NCBI GenBank assembly: GCA_021821945.1
Contig: JAJZTF010000010.1
Span: forward strand, 49,787-105,121
Length of the DNA stretch: 55,335 bases
Direction: 5' to 3'
From: Pseudomonadota bacterium
GTDB lineage: Bacteria > Pseudomonadota > Gammaproteobacteria > Burkholderiales > Gallionellaceae
Shown here piece by piece: positions 8,540 through 17,113 of this stretch. Position numbers and translations under genes: made by a program. Positions within the stretch are counted from its first letter, which is position 1. Every line of letters begins with the position of its first letter. The notes beneath the pieces were generated by a model, which saw nothing but the letters and a program-made list of their open reading frames with translations, was not told where the DNA came from and searched no databases.

Positions 8540-8866
8540 ATAGTTCCTATATTGATATGAGGAATACCCATGCAGGTATTTATTTCCCGCAAGGGTTGAT
8601 GAATGACGCGATTCATTGCGCCTGTTTGAAATGCCATTTACGCATGGCGACGATCTTCCTCACGAAGAGGAGAAATCTTGAGCAATAAAAATGCTCGCGA
8701 TTCCGCTCAACAAGCGCAATCGTGAACGTTCTATGGGCGTATTGATGGATTTGGTCTTGCAGATGCCCGGAGGCTGGTTGGAATGCTCTGTGTCTTTTAC
8801 GCCCGAAGCGGCAGGCACTGGTGATTATAGCTACCCAGAAAGTTCGGTCAAGCTGGCGTCATACAT
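8540..8866. other. Right part of the insertion element, no convincing gene
   Basis: About 330 bp between the toxin and the right ends. A GAGGAG ribosome-like site at 8668-8675 is followed by a TTG-start frame that stops after about 15 codons. Open reading continues in the same frame after the TGA for another 30 or so codons (with DGFGLADARRL). This may be a decayed passenger or captured gene. I cannot name it. Confidence 0.35.
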
Positions 8867-8882
8867 CCACCCGATAATCCGG
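8867..8882. repeat. Third, internal copy of the element end sequence
   Basis: CCACCCGATAATCCGG is an exact 16-bp match to the reverse complement of the inner part of the left inverted repeat (6441-6456). It lies about 56 bp inside the actual right end. It matches the left end better in this inner part than the true right repeat does (CCACCGTTTAATCCGG). It is possibly a former right end. Confidence 0.8.
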
Positions 8883-8922
8883 AGTCTGTAATTGCTGTCA
8901 GTTCAGATGGAATGCGCCTCAT

Positions 8923-8944
8923 CCACCGTTTAATCCGGATACCC
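8923..8944. repeat. Right terminal inverted repeat (IRR)
   Basis: CCACCGTTTAATCCGGATAC followed by CC, directly abutting the duplicated GAAATTTC. It pairs with the left repeat at 6435-6456 with a few mismatches in the inner third. Confidence 0.9.
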
Positions 8945-8952
8945 GAAATTTC
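8945..8952. repeat. Right target-site duplication
   Basis: GAAATTTC, identical to 6427-6434. It marks the right junction of the element with the interrupted EAL domain. Confidence 0.95.
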
Positions 8953-10762
8953 TTGAGATAATTGAGGCTTGAATAGCCCGTGCCAAAATCGTCCAAAGAA
9001 ATGCTTACGCCGATTTTTTTCAATTCATCCATCGTTTCCGCGGCGCGTCGGGGATCTTGCATCATCACGCTTTCCGTGATTTCAAACTCAAGACATCTTG
9101 CCTCGATACCGCTCAGTTCCAGTATTTCAGAAACAAGCTCGCCCAGTTTTTGATGTTGAAACTGGCGCGCCGAAAGGTTCACGGCCAGTGGGACAATCGG
9201 AATGCCAGCCTCCTGCCATCTCTTGATCTGATGGCACACTGTCTCAATGACCCACTTCCCGATCGGCAGGATCAGACCCGATTCTTCGGCAAGCGGAATA
9301 AATTCGGCGGGCGAAATCATCCCCAGAACAGGATGTTGCCACCTTATCAATGCTTCGGCCCCGATGATACTCCCGTGCTGCAATTCCACCTTCGGCTGAT
9401 AGTGAAGCATGAATTCATTCCGCTCCAATGCATCGCGCAATGCCGCCTCGAGTTCAACCTGCTTCGTTAAGTGCAGGTCCATGTCTGGCTGATAGAACTG
9501 GAAACCGTTTCGTCCTGCTTCTTTTGCCCGATACATTGCCATGTCTGAATACTTCAGCAGGATTTCCGCAGAATCGGCATCCTTGGGGTAAAGCGCAATG
9601 CCTATGCTGGCGCTGAGAGCCAGACTGTGTCCACCTATGACCGTCAATCCGGACAGGCGTTTGACAAGCTTTTGCGCAATGGCCAGAGCGTCACTTTCAG
9701 CAGCCATGTCCGACATGACCAGTGCGAATTCATCGCCTCCCAGACGCGCTACGGTATCGCCAGGGCGCACGCAGGCAACCAGCCTGTTTGAAATTTCCTT
9801 GAGCAACGCATCTCCGGTGCCATGACCCAGACTGTCATTGACCAGTTTGAACCTGTCCACATCGATCAATACCACCATGACGATGCGATTGGCTCGCTTG
9901 GCGTAAACGATAGCCTGATCGAGACGATCGTTGAAAAGATTGCGGTTGGCCAATCCCGTCAGATCGTCGTGACTTGCCTGATGCAGCAGTCTTGCCTCGT
10001 AGCGTTCACGCCCATTGATGTCCTGCAGCATGCGCCAGAACAATATCAGAAGAATGAGTATGATGAAGACCAAAAGAGCGCTAAGGCTGACATGCTGCTG
10101 CCGCAGCGACCGGGCTTCGAATTGATTGCGCTGGCCCAGGCGCTGAGCCTCGTACGCGCTTATCTCGGCAAGCAGCTTGTGGGTGCGCTGCTTGATTTCA
10201 TAGGCTTTTTCTGTATAAATTGACAGGCCTTCCAGTCCTTGGGAACGGTAGCTCTTTACAACCTCGTCGAGCGCCTGTTCGTATGTCCTGATGTTTTGTT
10301 TGAGCTGGCTTATCTTCCCGATGAAAGCAGGTTCGCTTCCGATTGCTTCACTGTTGGCGATGTCGGAGTCGATGCGGGCCAACGCCTCATTGCGGTTTTT
10401 CAGTTTGGTTTCTTTCCCGGTGAGGAGATAGCCGCGTTGCTCAATTTCGGCAAAATTGAGGTCAGCCTGAATGATGTGCAGTGAATTGATCGCCTGATAG
10501 GTGCGCGACACGCGGGCGAATTGCTTTTCAGAATCTTCTGCGCTGCTCCAGGCAAAAATGATCAGCAAAACCAGGGCGGCCGAGACAAGTGCAGAACTGC
10601 CCAGCAACTGCTTCCTCAACGAAATTCCACTCACAAGGCGTCCAGACGACTGAATGATGTTTAATCTGCCATATGATCGTGATTTTCGGATGCCCTGTAT
10701 ATCGGAGTGATATGATTGTTGCAATCAGAATATTCTGAGATGCTCTCGGAATAGGATGATTC

Positions 10763-11407
10763 TCAGCCTTCTTCCGAGTCCACGAGGTCGTGTCTGATGG
10801 CGTATTTGATCAGTGACACGAGATTCTGGGCATTCATTTTCTGCATGATGTGCGTCTTGTGGGTGCTCGCGGTCTTGATGCTGAGATTCAGGTTGTCGGC
10901 GATCTCGGAGATGCTCATGCCCTGTGTCAGAAGCAAGAACACCTCATACTCCCTGTCTGAAAGCTGGGTGTGGGGCAGCGCATCCGACTCCGGGCGCAGG
11001 GACAAGGCGAGTTTCTCGGCGACATTCGGATTGATGAAGACACCGCCGCCAGCGACCTTCCTGATTGCGCTGACCAGCTGGCTCGAGGCGCTGTCCTTGG
11101 AAAGGTATCCCGATGCGCCGGCCTTTAGCGTGCGTACCGCATACTGGTCTTCCTTGTGCATGCTCAGGATCAGGATGGGAAGCCTGGGATGCTCGTTTCT
11201 TATCTGCCTGATGAGATCGATGCCGCTTCTGCCGGGCATCGACATGTCCAGTATCAGCACGTTCCATTCGCCCTGGCTCAGGGCTTTCAAGGCCTCCATG
11301 CCGTTGCCCACTTCTCCTCCGACGACGATGTCGCTGCAGGCGGAAAGGATCTGTTTCAGTCCCTCGCGCAATATTGCATGGTCGTCTGCTATCAATACCC
11401 TTATCAT
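10763..11407 (-). CDS. NarL/FixJ-family response regulator
   Basis: 214 residues. An N-terminal receiver domain has acidic residues D8-D9 and phosphoacceptor Asp54 (LILDMSMPGRSG). A C-terminal LuxR-type helix-turn-helix spans about 145-207 (LSDREYEVFLLLTQGMSISE, IKTASTHKTHIMQKM). It is a DNA-binding transcription regulator, and its start overlaps the stop of the sensor kinase by 4 bp. The pair is therefore translationally coupled and surely forms one two-component system. The GGDEF-EAL gene lies just downstream on the same strand and may be a target or operon member. Confidence 0.94.
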   Translation of the reverse strand: MIRVLIADDHAILREGLKQILSACSDIVVGGEVGNGMEALKALSQGEWNVLILDMSMPGRSGIDLIRQIRNEHPRLPILILSMHKEDQYAVRTLKAGASGYLSKDSASSQLVSAIRKVAGGGVFINPNVAEKLALSLRPESDALPHTQLSDREYEVFLLLTQGMSISEIADNLNLSIKTASTHKTHIMQKMNAQNLVSLIKYAIRHDLVDSEEG

Positions 11408-13242
11408 GGTTTTTCACCCAGTGGAATGTTTGCTGTTATCAGAGTGCCGCAACCTGCCTTGCTTGCTATGTCCACCTTTCCCCCCAGTATGTGCGCGCGT
11501 TCCTTGATCCCCAGAAGTCCGTAAGTATGCTGCTTTTCAGCCGACTGGAATCCCTTTCCATCATCGCGGATTTCAAGCCTGATCTCGCCATCATTCTGAA
11601 GCAAGGAAACCAGCACGTTGCTTGCCTCGGCATGTCGGGAGACGTTGGTCAATGCTTCCTGGATGATTCTGTATATGCTGATCGACCTGCGTTCATCGAA
11701 TCCAAAGTCATCCCGGTTCATCTTCAGTTCGCAGGAAATTCCAGTGCGGGCTGCGAATTGTTCGACCTGCCATTCTATCGCGGCGGCCAGCCCCAGGTCA
11801 TCCAGCATGCCAGGCCTGAGCCTTCCAGTGATCCTGCGAACGGAATCCACTGTCTTTTCCAGAATGTCCTGCATGCGCTGGACCCTGGCATCCCTGACCT
11901 GGTCGCATGGATGCTGGCCGAGCCAGTCAAGTTCGAACCTTAGCGCGGTCAGCGATTGGCCAAGCTCGTCGTGTATGTCACGCGCAATGCGTTTTTGTTC
12001 TTCTTCCATTGCCGCATCGCGGTGCGCCATGAACTCCCGCAACAGTTCCCGGGATTCCGCAAGATTTTGCGCCAATTCCTTGCTCTCCGTGATGTCGATG
12101 ACGACCCCGTCCCAGATGATCCCTCCCTCCCCGACATCCCTCGGTGTCGCTCGAAGATTCACCCATTTTTCCCGGCCAAGATGCTGGAATTTCCCCTCCC
12201 AGTTCCAGACTGAAAAATCCCTCGCTGACCGATCCATGGCTTCGAAAAGGCACTGTCTTTCGGTTTCTGGAAAGATGTTTGCGAATGAACCGGCATCTTC
12301 CAGCAGCGCCTTGGGAGCAAGACCGCATAAGGCGACAGACCCTTCGCTTACATAGGTGAAGCGGCCGGAATTTCTCTGCAGATATTGAAATACCATGCCC
12401 GGCACATTGTTGGCCATTGCGACGAAGCGCTTTTCGCTCCTTGCCAGGGCCTCTTCGGCGGACTTGCGCCTTGTGATCTCGACGAAGGACACGATTACCC
12501 TCATCACCGCGCCATTGCTGTCGAGTTCGGGATAGGCATTGATCAGTGCCCAGCGCGGATTGTCCATGCCTTGAAATTTGGCACCGACGACATAATTGTA
12601 GAAACCCTTGCGGGTCCTGAGCACCCTGTTTTCCGGAAGTTCTTCGAGCGGCATCGCACTGCCATCCTCGCGCAAAATGCGGGGCAGGAATTCGGGCATT
12701 TTTTTCCCCTGCATCTGACGGGCATCAAATCCGAAAAACCGCTGGGCTGCCGCATTCATATAGGTGATAGAACCGTCTGCGGCATGGACGACGATGGCGG
12801 ATTCGAGGTTTTCCAGCAGATGCCTGGTCTGCTGTTCGCTGTCGCGCAGTGCCTTTTCCATGGCCTTGTGCTCGGTGATGTCCTGAACGATCGCGACAAA
12901 GGCAGCATCTCCGGCCGACAGATGCAGGCGCACCTCCACTGGATAGAGCGTGCCGTCCTTGCGTTTTTGCGTGGTCTTGAAGACCAGATTCCCGATCTCG
13001 CCGATCCTCAAGGGTGCAACAAGGCTCTCGAACGCCTCGCTTGAAAATTCATGCTGTATGTCAACCGGCGAAAGGCATTTCAGCTCGTCCATCGAATACC
13101 CGAGATTGCGTCTCGATATGCTGTTGGCCAGCACAATGCGCAGGGTGTTCGCATCGAAAATGTATATCTCGTTTGGCGATGCATCGAGAAGGCTGTCTAT
13201 GCAGCCGATCATGTTTTCCCTGCCTTGGAATTTGTCATTCAT
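11404..13242 (-). CDS. PAS-domain sensor histidine kinase (NarX/DegS type)
   Basis: 612 residues, no membrane helix visible, so probably cytoplasmic. About three PAS domains occupy residues 12-390 (for example YIFDANTLRIVLANSISRRN and VVHAADGSITYMNAAAQRFF). A HisKA_3 dimerisation domain carries His in ARDIHDELGQSLTALRFELD. A HATPase domain follows, with SRHAEASNV, IRDDGKGF and YGLLGIKERA. This kinase class pairs with NarL-type regulators, matching the gene that overlaps its stop. It starts within the last codons of the deacetylase-like gene (8-bp overlap). The signal is unknown; PAS domains suggest redox, oxygen or a small ligand. Confidence 0.93.
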   Translation of the reverse strand: MNDKFQGRENMIGCIDSLLDASPNEIYIFDANTLRIVLANSISRRNLGYSMDELKCLSPVDIQHEFSSEAFESLVAPLRIGEIGNLVFKTTQKRKDGTLYPVEVRLHLSAGDAAFVAIVQDITEHKAMEKALRDSEQQTRHLLENLESAIVVHAADGSITYMNAAAQRFFGFDARQMQGKKMPEFLPRILREDGSAMPLEELPENRVLRTRKGFYNYVVGAKFQGMDNPRWALINAYPELDSNGAVMRVIVSFVEITRRKSAEEALARSEKRFVAMANNVPGMVFQYLQRNSGRFTYVSEGSVALCGLAPKALLEDAGSFANIFPETERQCLFEAMDRSARDFSVWNWEGKFQHLGREKWVNLRATPRDVGEGGIIWDGVVIDITESKELAQNLAESRELLREFMAHRDAAMEEEQKRIARDIHDELGQSLTALRFELDWLGQHPCDQVRDARVQRMQDILEKTVDSVRRITGRLRPGMLDDLGLAAAIEWQVEQFAARTGISCELKMNRDDFGFDERRSISIYRIIQEALTNVSRHAEASNVLVSLLQNDGEIRLEIRDDGKGFQSAEKQHTYGLLGIKERAHILGGKVDIASKAGCGTLITANIPLGEKP

Positions 13243-14161
13243 GTGTCAACACGCTGATATGTTGGACTGCCGAGCGCGCAAGTGCAGAAAGCGCATAGCC
13301 GCCCTCCAGGACAGACACGATGCGCCCGCCTGCATGCTTTGCCGCGATCTCCTTGATCTTCTGCGTCACCCATGCGTAATCGGCTTCCCGGAGCGCAAAC
13401 CCGCCCATCTGGTCCTCGATATGGGCGTCAAATCCGGCTGAGATCAGCATGAATTGCGGCTTGAAGCGCTCCAGGGCCGGGAGCCAGAATGTTTCCACCG
13501 CCGATCTGAACGAGGCGCCCGATGTGCCTGCCGGCAGCGGGACGTTGATCATGCGCTCGCTCCCGCTATTCGCACCTGCATAGGGGTAGTAGGGATGACG
13601 GAATGTCGAACAAAGCATCACACGGGGATCGTCGCGGAAGATTTCCTCCGTTCCGTTGCCGTGATGAACGTCGAAATCGGCGATGGCCACGCGTTGCAGA
13701 CCATGAACCTCCATCGCCTGCATCGCCGCGATGGCCACGTTGTTGAAGATGCAGAATCCGGCGGCATTGCCCTTTCCCGCATGATGCCCGGGAGGGCGGA
13801 TGTTGCAAAATGCATTGTCTGCCCGCTTTCCCATCACCAGGTCGACCGCATGCGCCGCAGCGCCCGCCGCATGAAGCGCGGCCTTCAGGGTATGGGGATT
13901 CATCGCGGTATCGGGATCGAGATGGACAAGGCCGGATTTTGGCGAGCTTGCATGGACCGATTCGACATAGGCTTTGTCGTGCACGCGCAGCAGCTGGTCC
14001 ATGGTCGCCTCCTTCGCCTGATGACGCTCCAGATGCGGCATCAGACCTTCATGGATGAGCGCTTCTTCGATCGCCCTGATGCGCAAGGGCGACTCGGGAT
14101 GCCCAATTTCCATCTCGTGTTTCAGGCAATCCGGATGTGTCAGATAGGCCGTCCGCATCAT
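13235..14161 (-). CDS. Histone-deacetylase / acetoin-utilisation family hydrolase
   Basis: 308 residues from ATG 14161, which overlaps the LysR stop by 4 bp and follows GGAGAAGGG. Active-site features of the zinc-dependent class II-like family are visible: RPPGHHAGKGNAAGFC, IADFDVHHGNGTEEIF (metal-binding Asp and His), ISAGFDAHIED and the C-terminal VLEGGY. Bacterial members deacetylate acetylpolyamines, acetyl-lysine or related amides; the substrate here is unknown. It is encoded between a LysR regulator and a sensor kinase, with overlaps at both ends, so it is part of the same operon. Confidence 0.93.
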   Translation of the reverse strand: MMRTAYLTHPDCLKHEMEIGHPESPLRIRAIEEALIHEGLMPHLERHQAKEATMDQLLRVHDKAYVESVHASSPKSGLVHLDPDTAMNPHTLKAALHAAGAAAHAVDLVMGKRADNAFCNIRPPGHHAGKGNAAGFCIFNNVAIAAMQAMEVHGLQRVAIADFDVHHGNGTEEIFRDDPRVMLCSTFRHPYYPYAGANSGSERMINVPLPAGTSGASFRSAVETFWLPALERFKPQFMLISAGFDAHIEDQMGGFALREADYAWVTQKIKEIAAKHAGGRIVSVLEGGYALSALARSAVQHISVLTHE

Positions 14162-15057
14162 CCCTTCTCCATGAACCGCTCCAGATGCGTAAGAAATGTG
14201 CGGGTCTTCACCGGAAGATAGCGTCGCATCGGCAAGACCGCCCACGCGGGAACGACAGGTAAGGACCAGTCCGGCAGCACCCTGACCAGGCGGCCGAGCC
14301 TGATGTCTTCGCTTGCAAAGCTGCAGGGCAATGCCCCTATGCCTGCGCCGTCCAGCAACAGCTGCCGGATCATGTCGGGGGAGTTGAGCGTGAGCCGTCC
14401 GGGGGGCACTGCCTCCCATACGGACTTCCCATCCAGCAGTTTCCAGGGAAAGGCGCTTCCCTGGTCGGAGAGCAGGCGTACCGCCTGATGGTGCGCGAGG
14501 TCATCCGGATGACCGGGGGCGGGATGGAGCGCGAGATAGATGGGACTCGCATAGAGCGCAAAGTGTTGTTCGTCGATTTTTTTTGCGATCAGGGTGTTGT
14601 CGTCCGACAAATCCCCCATGCGTATCGCAAGATCATAGCGCTCCGAAATCAGATCGACGCGGCGCGATGACAGGTCGAGATCGACCTGGATCTCGGGATA
14701 GGTCGCGATGAAGGTCGCGATCGCCCTTGAAAAATGGTATCGGGCATAATCGCCCGGCATGGAGACGCGAAGGCGGCCGCGCGGCTTGGATTCCTGGCTC
14801 AGCACGAAATCCTGCGCCGAGGCGACTTCCTCTGCGATGCGGCGGCAGTGATCGAGGAACTCGAGCCCGAAGTCGGTCAGCGTCAGCCTCCTCGTGGTCC
14901 GGGTCAGAAGCCGCTGCCCGAGTGACGCCTCGAGATTGGCAAGCCTGCGCGACACCGTCGCCTTGGGAATGGACAGGTGTTCGGCCGCTCGCGCCATGCT
15001 CTGAAATTCGGCAATCGCGGCGAACAGGATGTAATCGTCGGCAGATATTTGTTCCAT
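14158..15057 (-). CDS. LysR-family transcriptional regulator
   Basis: 299 residues from ATG 15057; a GTG three codons earlier (15066) is also possible. An N-terminal winged helix-turn-helix (FAAIAEFQSMARAAEHLSIP, KATVSRRLANLEASLGQRLL) is followed by a LysR substrate-binding domain resembling the CrgA/PecT group. It is divergently placed from the pirin operon, the classical arrangement for a LysR that regulates its neighbour. A dyad in the 91-bp gap (15079-15096) is a candidate operator. The effector is unknown. Confidence 0.93.
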   Translation of the reverse strand: MEQISADDYILFAAIAEFQSMARAAEHLSIPKATVSRRLANLEASLGQRLLTRTTRRLTLTDFGLEFLDHCRRIAEEVASAQDFVLSQESKPRGRLRVSMPGDYARYHFSRAIATFIATYPEIQVDLDLSSRRVDLISERYDLAIRMGDLSDDNTLIAKKIDEQHFALYASPIYLALHPAPGHPDDLAHHQAVRLLSDQGSAFPWKLLDGKSVWEAVPPGRLTLNSPDMIRQLLLDGAGIGALPCSFASEDIRLGRLVRVLPDWSLPVVPAWAVLPMRRYLPVKTRTFLTHLERFMEKG

Positions 15058-15078
15058 ATATGGCACAGTCTATCCCGA

Positions 15079-15096
15079 ATGGATGGCTTTATCCAT
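15079..15096. promoter_or_regulatory. Candidate LysR operator dyad
   Basis: ATGGAT-GGCTTT-ATCCAT, a perfect 6-bp inverted repeat with a 6-bp spacer, lies in the divergent gap between the LysR and pirin genes. This is the expected place for a LysR-type regulatory site. Binding is inferred. Confidence 0.5.
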
Positions 15097-15148
15097 CATT
15101 TTGCCTGGGTTACGATGCTTGCAATTCAATCAGGACTGGAAATTCACC

Positions 15149-15988
15149 ATGGACAAGCAATCCCGTCGCATCGAACAGCAGGTGGTGGGCATGGAGACAT
15201 CCGATGGCGCAGGCGTGAGGCTCACGCGCGTGCTGACCGGAAAGCTGCAGCGCCGTCTGGACCCATTTTTGATGCTGGATGCATTCGGCAGCGATGTGGC
15301 CGACGATTACATCGCGGGTTTTCCGGATCATCCGCACCGCGGATTCGAAACCGTCACCTACATGCTTGCAGGGCGCATGCGCCATAAGGACAGCGCGGGC
15401 AACGAAGGATTGCTCGACAACGGCGGGTTGCAGTGGATGACGGCCGGGCGCGGCGTGATCCATTCCGAGATGCCCGAACAGATAGAGGGCAGGATGGAAG
15501 GCTTTCAGCTTTGGGTGAATCTTCCTGCAAAAAACAAGATGGTCGAGCCCTGGTACCGGGATTTTGCAAGCGCCGAGATACCCAAATATCAGACGGATGA
15601 CGGCGTCAGGGTGCGTGTCATCGCGGGAACGAGCCATGGCGTCAAAGGCGCAGTCGTAAGGTCAGACACGGAGCCCTTGTATCTCGATCTGCATGTGCCT
15701 CTAGGCGCTGCTTTCGAGGAGGAGCTGCCTCAGTCGCACAATGCCTTCATCTATGTATATGAAGGCGTGGTCGAGGTGAACGGCACGGCTGTGGCTGCCG
15801 GGCGCATGGGGATACTGAGCAACGATGCGGACAACGTGAGGATCGCTGCCCGGGACGATGCGAGGCTGATCCTGGTTTCAGGGCGCCCCCTGAATGAGCC
15901 CATCGTGCAATACGGGCCGTTCGTGATGAACACCCAGGACGAGATTCATCAGGCGATCGATGACTACAGAAGCGGAAGACTGGCTTGA
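15149..15988 (+). CDS. Pirin family protein (quercetin-dioxygenase-like bicupin)
   Basis: 279 residues from ATG 15149 (MDKQSRRIEQQVVGMETSDG). The pirin cupin metal site is visible: FPDHPHRGFETVTYML and LQWMTAGRGVIHSEMP, with the expected His/His/His/Glu ligands. A pirin C-terminal cupin follows. Some bacterial pirins oxidise quercetin and others act in redox or stress responses; the substrate here is unknown. It is the first gene of a plus-strand run with a cytochrome b561, two YceI proteins and an Old Yellow Enzyme. This suggests a quinone or electrophile-stress operon under the divergent LysR. Confidence 0.93.
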   Translation: MDKQSRRIEQQVVGMETSDGAGVRLTRVLTGKLQRRLDPFLMLDAFGSDVADDYIAGFPDHPHRGFETVTYMLAGRMRHKDSAGNEGLLDNGGLQWMTAGRGVIHSEMPEQIEGRMEGFQLWVNLPAKNKMVEPWYRDFASAEIPKYQTDDGVRVRVIAGTSHGVKGAVVRSDTEPLYLDLHVPLGAAFEEELPQSHNAFIYVYEGVVEVNGTAVAAGRMGILSNDADNVRIAARDDARLILVSGRPLNEPIVQYGPFVMNTQDEIHQAIDDYRSGRLA

Positions 15989-15998
15989 GGAAAATGCG

Positions 15999-16532
15999 AT
16001 GATCAAACGCTATACAAAAATCGCAATCGGACTGCACTGGGCGATCGCCATTCTGATTTTTTGTGCTTTCCCGCTGGGGTTTTACATGCATGACTTGAAG
16101 CTTTCTCCAGCCAAGCTGCATCTATACAGCTATCACAAATGGATAGGCATAACCGTGCTCGCCCTGGCGATCCTGCGCGTGCTCTGGCGCATCACGCACA
16201 AGCCGCCCGCATTGCACATCGCGCGCTGGCAGGAAACCGCAAGCCGTCTCGTGCATGGCCTGCTTTACCTGCTCATGCTTGCCGTGCCAGTCTCGGGATG
16301 GCTGATGAGTTCGGCAAAAGGGGTCAAGACCGTATGGCTTGGCATTCTGCCGCTTCCGGATCTGGTGGAAAAAAACAAGGCCCTGGGCGAACTTCTGGGC
16401 AATGTGCATACCGCACTCAACTACACGATGCTGCTGCTTGTGCTTCTGCATGTAGCCGCCGCGCTGAAACACCATTTTGTCGACCGGGATGACGTGCTGC
16501 TGCGCATGCTGCCCATGAAAGGAACGCCATGA
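15999..16532 (+). CDS. Cytochrome b561 family membrane protein
   Basis: 177 residues from ATG 15999, preceded by GAGGA. Four membrane helices are visible, starting at IAIGLHWAIAILIFCAFPLG. Haem-ligating histidines occur in GLHWAIA, near HKWIGITVLALAILRVLWRI, in HGLLYLLMLAVPVSGW and in LLLVLLHVAAALKHHF. The YceJ/CybB-type fold transfers electrons between quinones and periplasmic partners. Its stop overlaps the next gene (YceI) by 4 bp, recalling the yceJ-yceI pairing in other bacteria. Confidence 0.93.
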   Translation: MIKRYTKIAIGLHWAIAILIFCAFPLGFYMHDLKLSPAKLHLYSYHKWIGITVLALAILRVLWRITHKPPALHIARWQETASRLVHGLLYLLMLAVPVSGWLMSSAKGVKTVWLGILPLPDLVEKNKALGELLGNVHTALNYTMLLLVLLHVAAALKHHFVDRDDVLLRMLPMKGTP

Positions 16533-17113
16533 AACGTCTTGCAATTGCGCTCGCCCTGCTGCTGTCTGCCCTTGATGCATCGGCTATCGAATACAATCAG
16601 GTGCAGCTCAATCAGAGCAAGGTCAGCTTCGGCTACAAACAGATGGGTGTGCCGATGGAGGGCAAGTTCGGAAAATTCGCAGCCCAGGTCGCATTCGATC
16701 CGGACAGGCTGGGGAGCGCCCACGCCAGGATAGACATTGCGCTTGCCAGCGTGGACTCGGGATCCAGCGATGCTGACGAGTCCGTCCAGGGGAAGCTCTG
16801 GTTCGACACCAAGAATTATCCCGTGGCGAGCTTTGTTTCGACGGGCATCAGGCCGCTGGGCGGCAATCGCTATCAGGCAACGGGGAAGCTGACCATCAAG
16901 GGGAAGACGCTGGATGTGACATCCCCTGTCATCCTGACCGTCAACGGCAACAGCGCGCAGTTTGATGGCAGTTTCACCGTCAAGCGTCTATCCTACGGCG
17001 TCGGGATCGGTGAATGGACAGACCTCGATACCGTTGCAGATGACATACAGATCAGGTTTCACCTCGTAGTTCTTGCATCACCTTCATCCAACCAGCAAAG
17101 GAAAACACCATGA
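16529..17113 (+). CDS. YceI-like periplasmic lipocalin-fold protein (first copy)
   Basis: 194 residues with a signal peptide (MKRLAIALALLLSALDASA). The YceI beta-barrel domain covers the rest, including KVSFGYKQMGVPMEGKFGKF, the FDTKNYPVASF segment and TIKGKTLDVTSPV. YceI proteins bind isoprenoid chains such as ubiquinone-like lipids. It overlaps both neighbours by 4 bp (ATGA). It shares the fold but limited identity with the next gene, so the two are diverged tandem paralogues. Confidence 0.92.
   Translation: MKRLAIALALLLSALDASAIEYNQVQLNQSKVSFGYKQMGVPMEGKFGKFAAQVAFDPDRLGSAHARIDIALASVDSGSSDADESVQGKLWFDTKNYPVASFVSTGIRPLGGNRYQATGKLTIKGKTLDVTSPVILTVNGNSAQFDGSFTVKRLSYGVGIGEWTDLDTVADDIQIRFHLVVLASPSSNQQRKTP

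Larger units (their letters stand above)
6435..8944 (-). mobile_element. ISL3-family insertion element with toxin-antitoxin passenger
   Basis: A 2510-bp element bounded by imperfect 22-bp inverted repeats: GGGTATCCGGATTATCGGGT at the left end (6435-6456) and its counterpart at 8923-8944. It is flanked by the 8-bp duplication GAAATTTC. It contains, all on the minus strand, a toxin, an antitoxin, a GC-rich hairpin and an ISL3 transposase. At 2.5 kb it is longer than a simple transposase-only ISL3 element, and the extra length is the toxin-antitoxin module plus about 380 bp of right-end DNA. It inactivates the EAL domain of the host gene it entered. The exact duplication indicates a fairly recent event. 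Confidence 0.93.
8919..10634 (-). pseudogene. CHASE3-GGDEF-EAL c-di-GMP enzyme, truncated by insertion
   Basis: The 5' part of a gene whose remainder is at 6137-6434. The start is uncertain: GTG 10634 (VSGISLRKQLLG) is chosen, with an in-frame TTG at 10724 as an alternative. A membrane helix lies near the N-terminus, followed by a CHASE3-like periplasmic helical domain, a second helix (LSALLVFIILILLILFW), a GGDEF domain with intact RLGGDEF, and an EAL domain (GAEALIRW, NLSARQFQ, FEITES, DDFGTGYSSL). After LNYLKKF the frame enters the element's right end and stops within 8 codons. The diguanylate cyclase part is whole, while the phosphodiesterase part lacks its last catalytic motifs. It may therefore still make c-di-GMP. 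Confidence 0.9.

Noticed and set aside
6083..8556. Shared 15-mer ATAGGAACTATATGA near 6084 and, reversed, near 8539
   Set aside because: In a window of this size a few 15-mer matches are expected by chance, and neither site matches the ends of the element.
8691..8891. 66-codon plus-strand frame in the right part of the insertion element
   Set aside because: There is no ribosome site or domain, and it runs into the internal end repeat.
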